Assembly (NCBI GenBank): GCA_046297935.1
Contig: JBKBHA010000001.1
Location: 124,001 to 188,000, forward strand
Length of the DNA: 64,000 nt
Reading direction: 5' to 3'
Source: CAYMZZ01 sp046297935
GTDB taxonomy: Bacteria > Bacteroidota > Bacteroidia > Chitinophagales > Chitinophagaceae
The position numbers and the translations under genes are program-made. The notes beneath the pieces were generated by a model that saw nothing but the letters and a program-made list of their open reading frames with translations, was not told where the DNA came from and ran no database searches. Positions within the stretch are counted from its first letter, which is position 1; every line of letters begins with the position of its first letter. Positions 63,961-64,000 of the stretch are shown here, in pieces.

Positions 63961-64000
63961 AGTTGTCTAAACCGTCCATTCAGAAACGGAACGGGATACC

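Overview
The window looks like a chromosomal segment of a Bacteroidota bacterium, most likely a member of the Chitinophagaceae or a close relative. The support is a gliding-motility ABC ATPase (GldA), a large PKD-type protein with a type IX secretion (CHU_C-like) C-terminus, DUF4270 and Kelch/DUF4907 lipoproteins, LytS/LytTR signalling, Bacteroidota-type promoters (TTTG then TAnnTTTG), few Shine-Dalgarno sites, and RHS-core proteins of the type seen in this phylum. No tRNA, rRNA or CRISPR array was seen.

Region 1 (1-11.2 kb, + strand) is a tightly packed pectin and hexuronate operon. It holds a partial GATase-like enzyme C-terminus, pectinesterase, UxaB, UxaA, UxaC, KduD, KduI, KdgK, Eda and an ExuT-type transporter. 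Together these turn galacturonate (isomerase arm) and unsaturated uronates (Kdu arm) into 2-keto-3-deoxygluconate, then pyruvate and glyceraldehyde-3-phosphate.

Region 2 (11.2-15.3 kb) is AT-rich and accessory. It has an unknown exported protein, the remnant of a REP-associated (IS200/Y1-type) transposase, and a 5'-truncated RHS gene. The RHS reading frame is broken by exactly one 20-bp perfect palindrome. The RHS tip carries a His/Cys domain resembling caspase-like DUF4347 peptidases and overlaps a secreted immunity-like gene.

Region 3 (15.3-23 kb, mostly - strand) is housekeeping: acyl-CoA synthetase, a TPR protein, DUF1015 with SerC, a zinc phospholipase C/S1-nuclease-like protein and a DUF502 membrane protein. 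Region 4 (23-30 kb) is a TetR-TolC-adaptor-RND efflux operon with a palindromic operator over its promoter. Region 5 (30.2-37.3 kb) holds an ERCC4/XPF-like nuclease, an M16 peptidase, an AIM24-like protein and an orphan 2-oxoacid oxidoreductase alpha subunit.

Region 6 (37.3-43.6 kb) pairs a Kelch-DUF4907-histidine kinase-LytTR operon with a divergent DUF4270-outer-membrane-protein operon. Region 7 (44-50.6 kb) holds Nth, a small conserved protein, FtsB/DivIC, enolase, the T9SS cargo protein and GldA. Region 8 (50.7-53.8 kb) is carbonic anhydrase-SulP-carbonic anhydrase. Region 9 (54-59.2 kb) is a type-I-secretion-like operon whose ABC subunit has lost its signature motif, flanked by two small exported proteins. 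Region 10 (59.2-64 kb) has an MHS-type transporter with a small membrane partner, acetyl-CoA synthetase and an L,D-transpeptidase.

Intergenic regions carry several repeat families: dispersed inverted repeats built of ATCTGCG units (four copies), simple-sequence arms that often enclose them, and the CCTGCCTG...CAGGCAGG palindrome (four copies).
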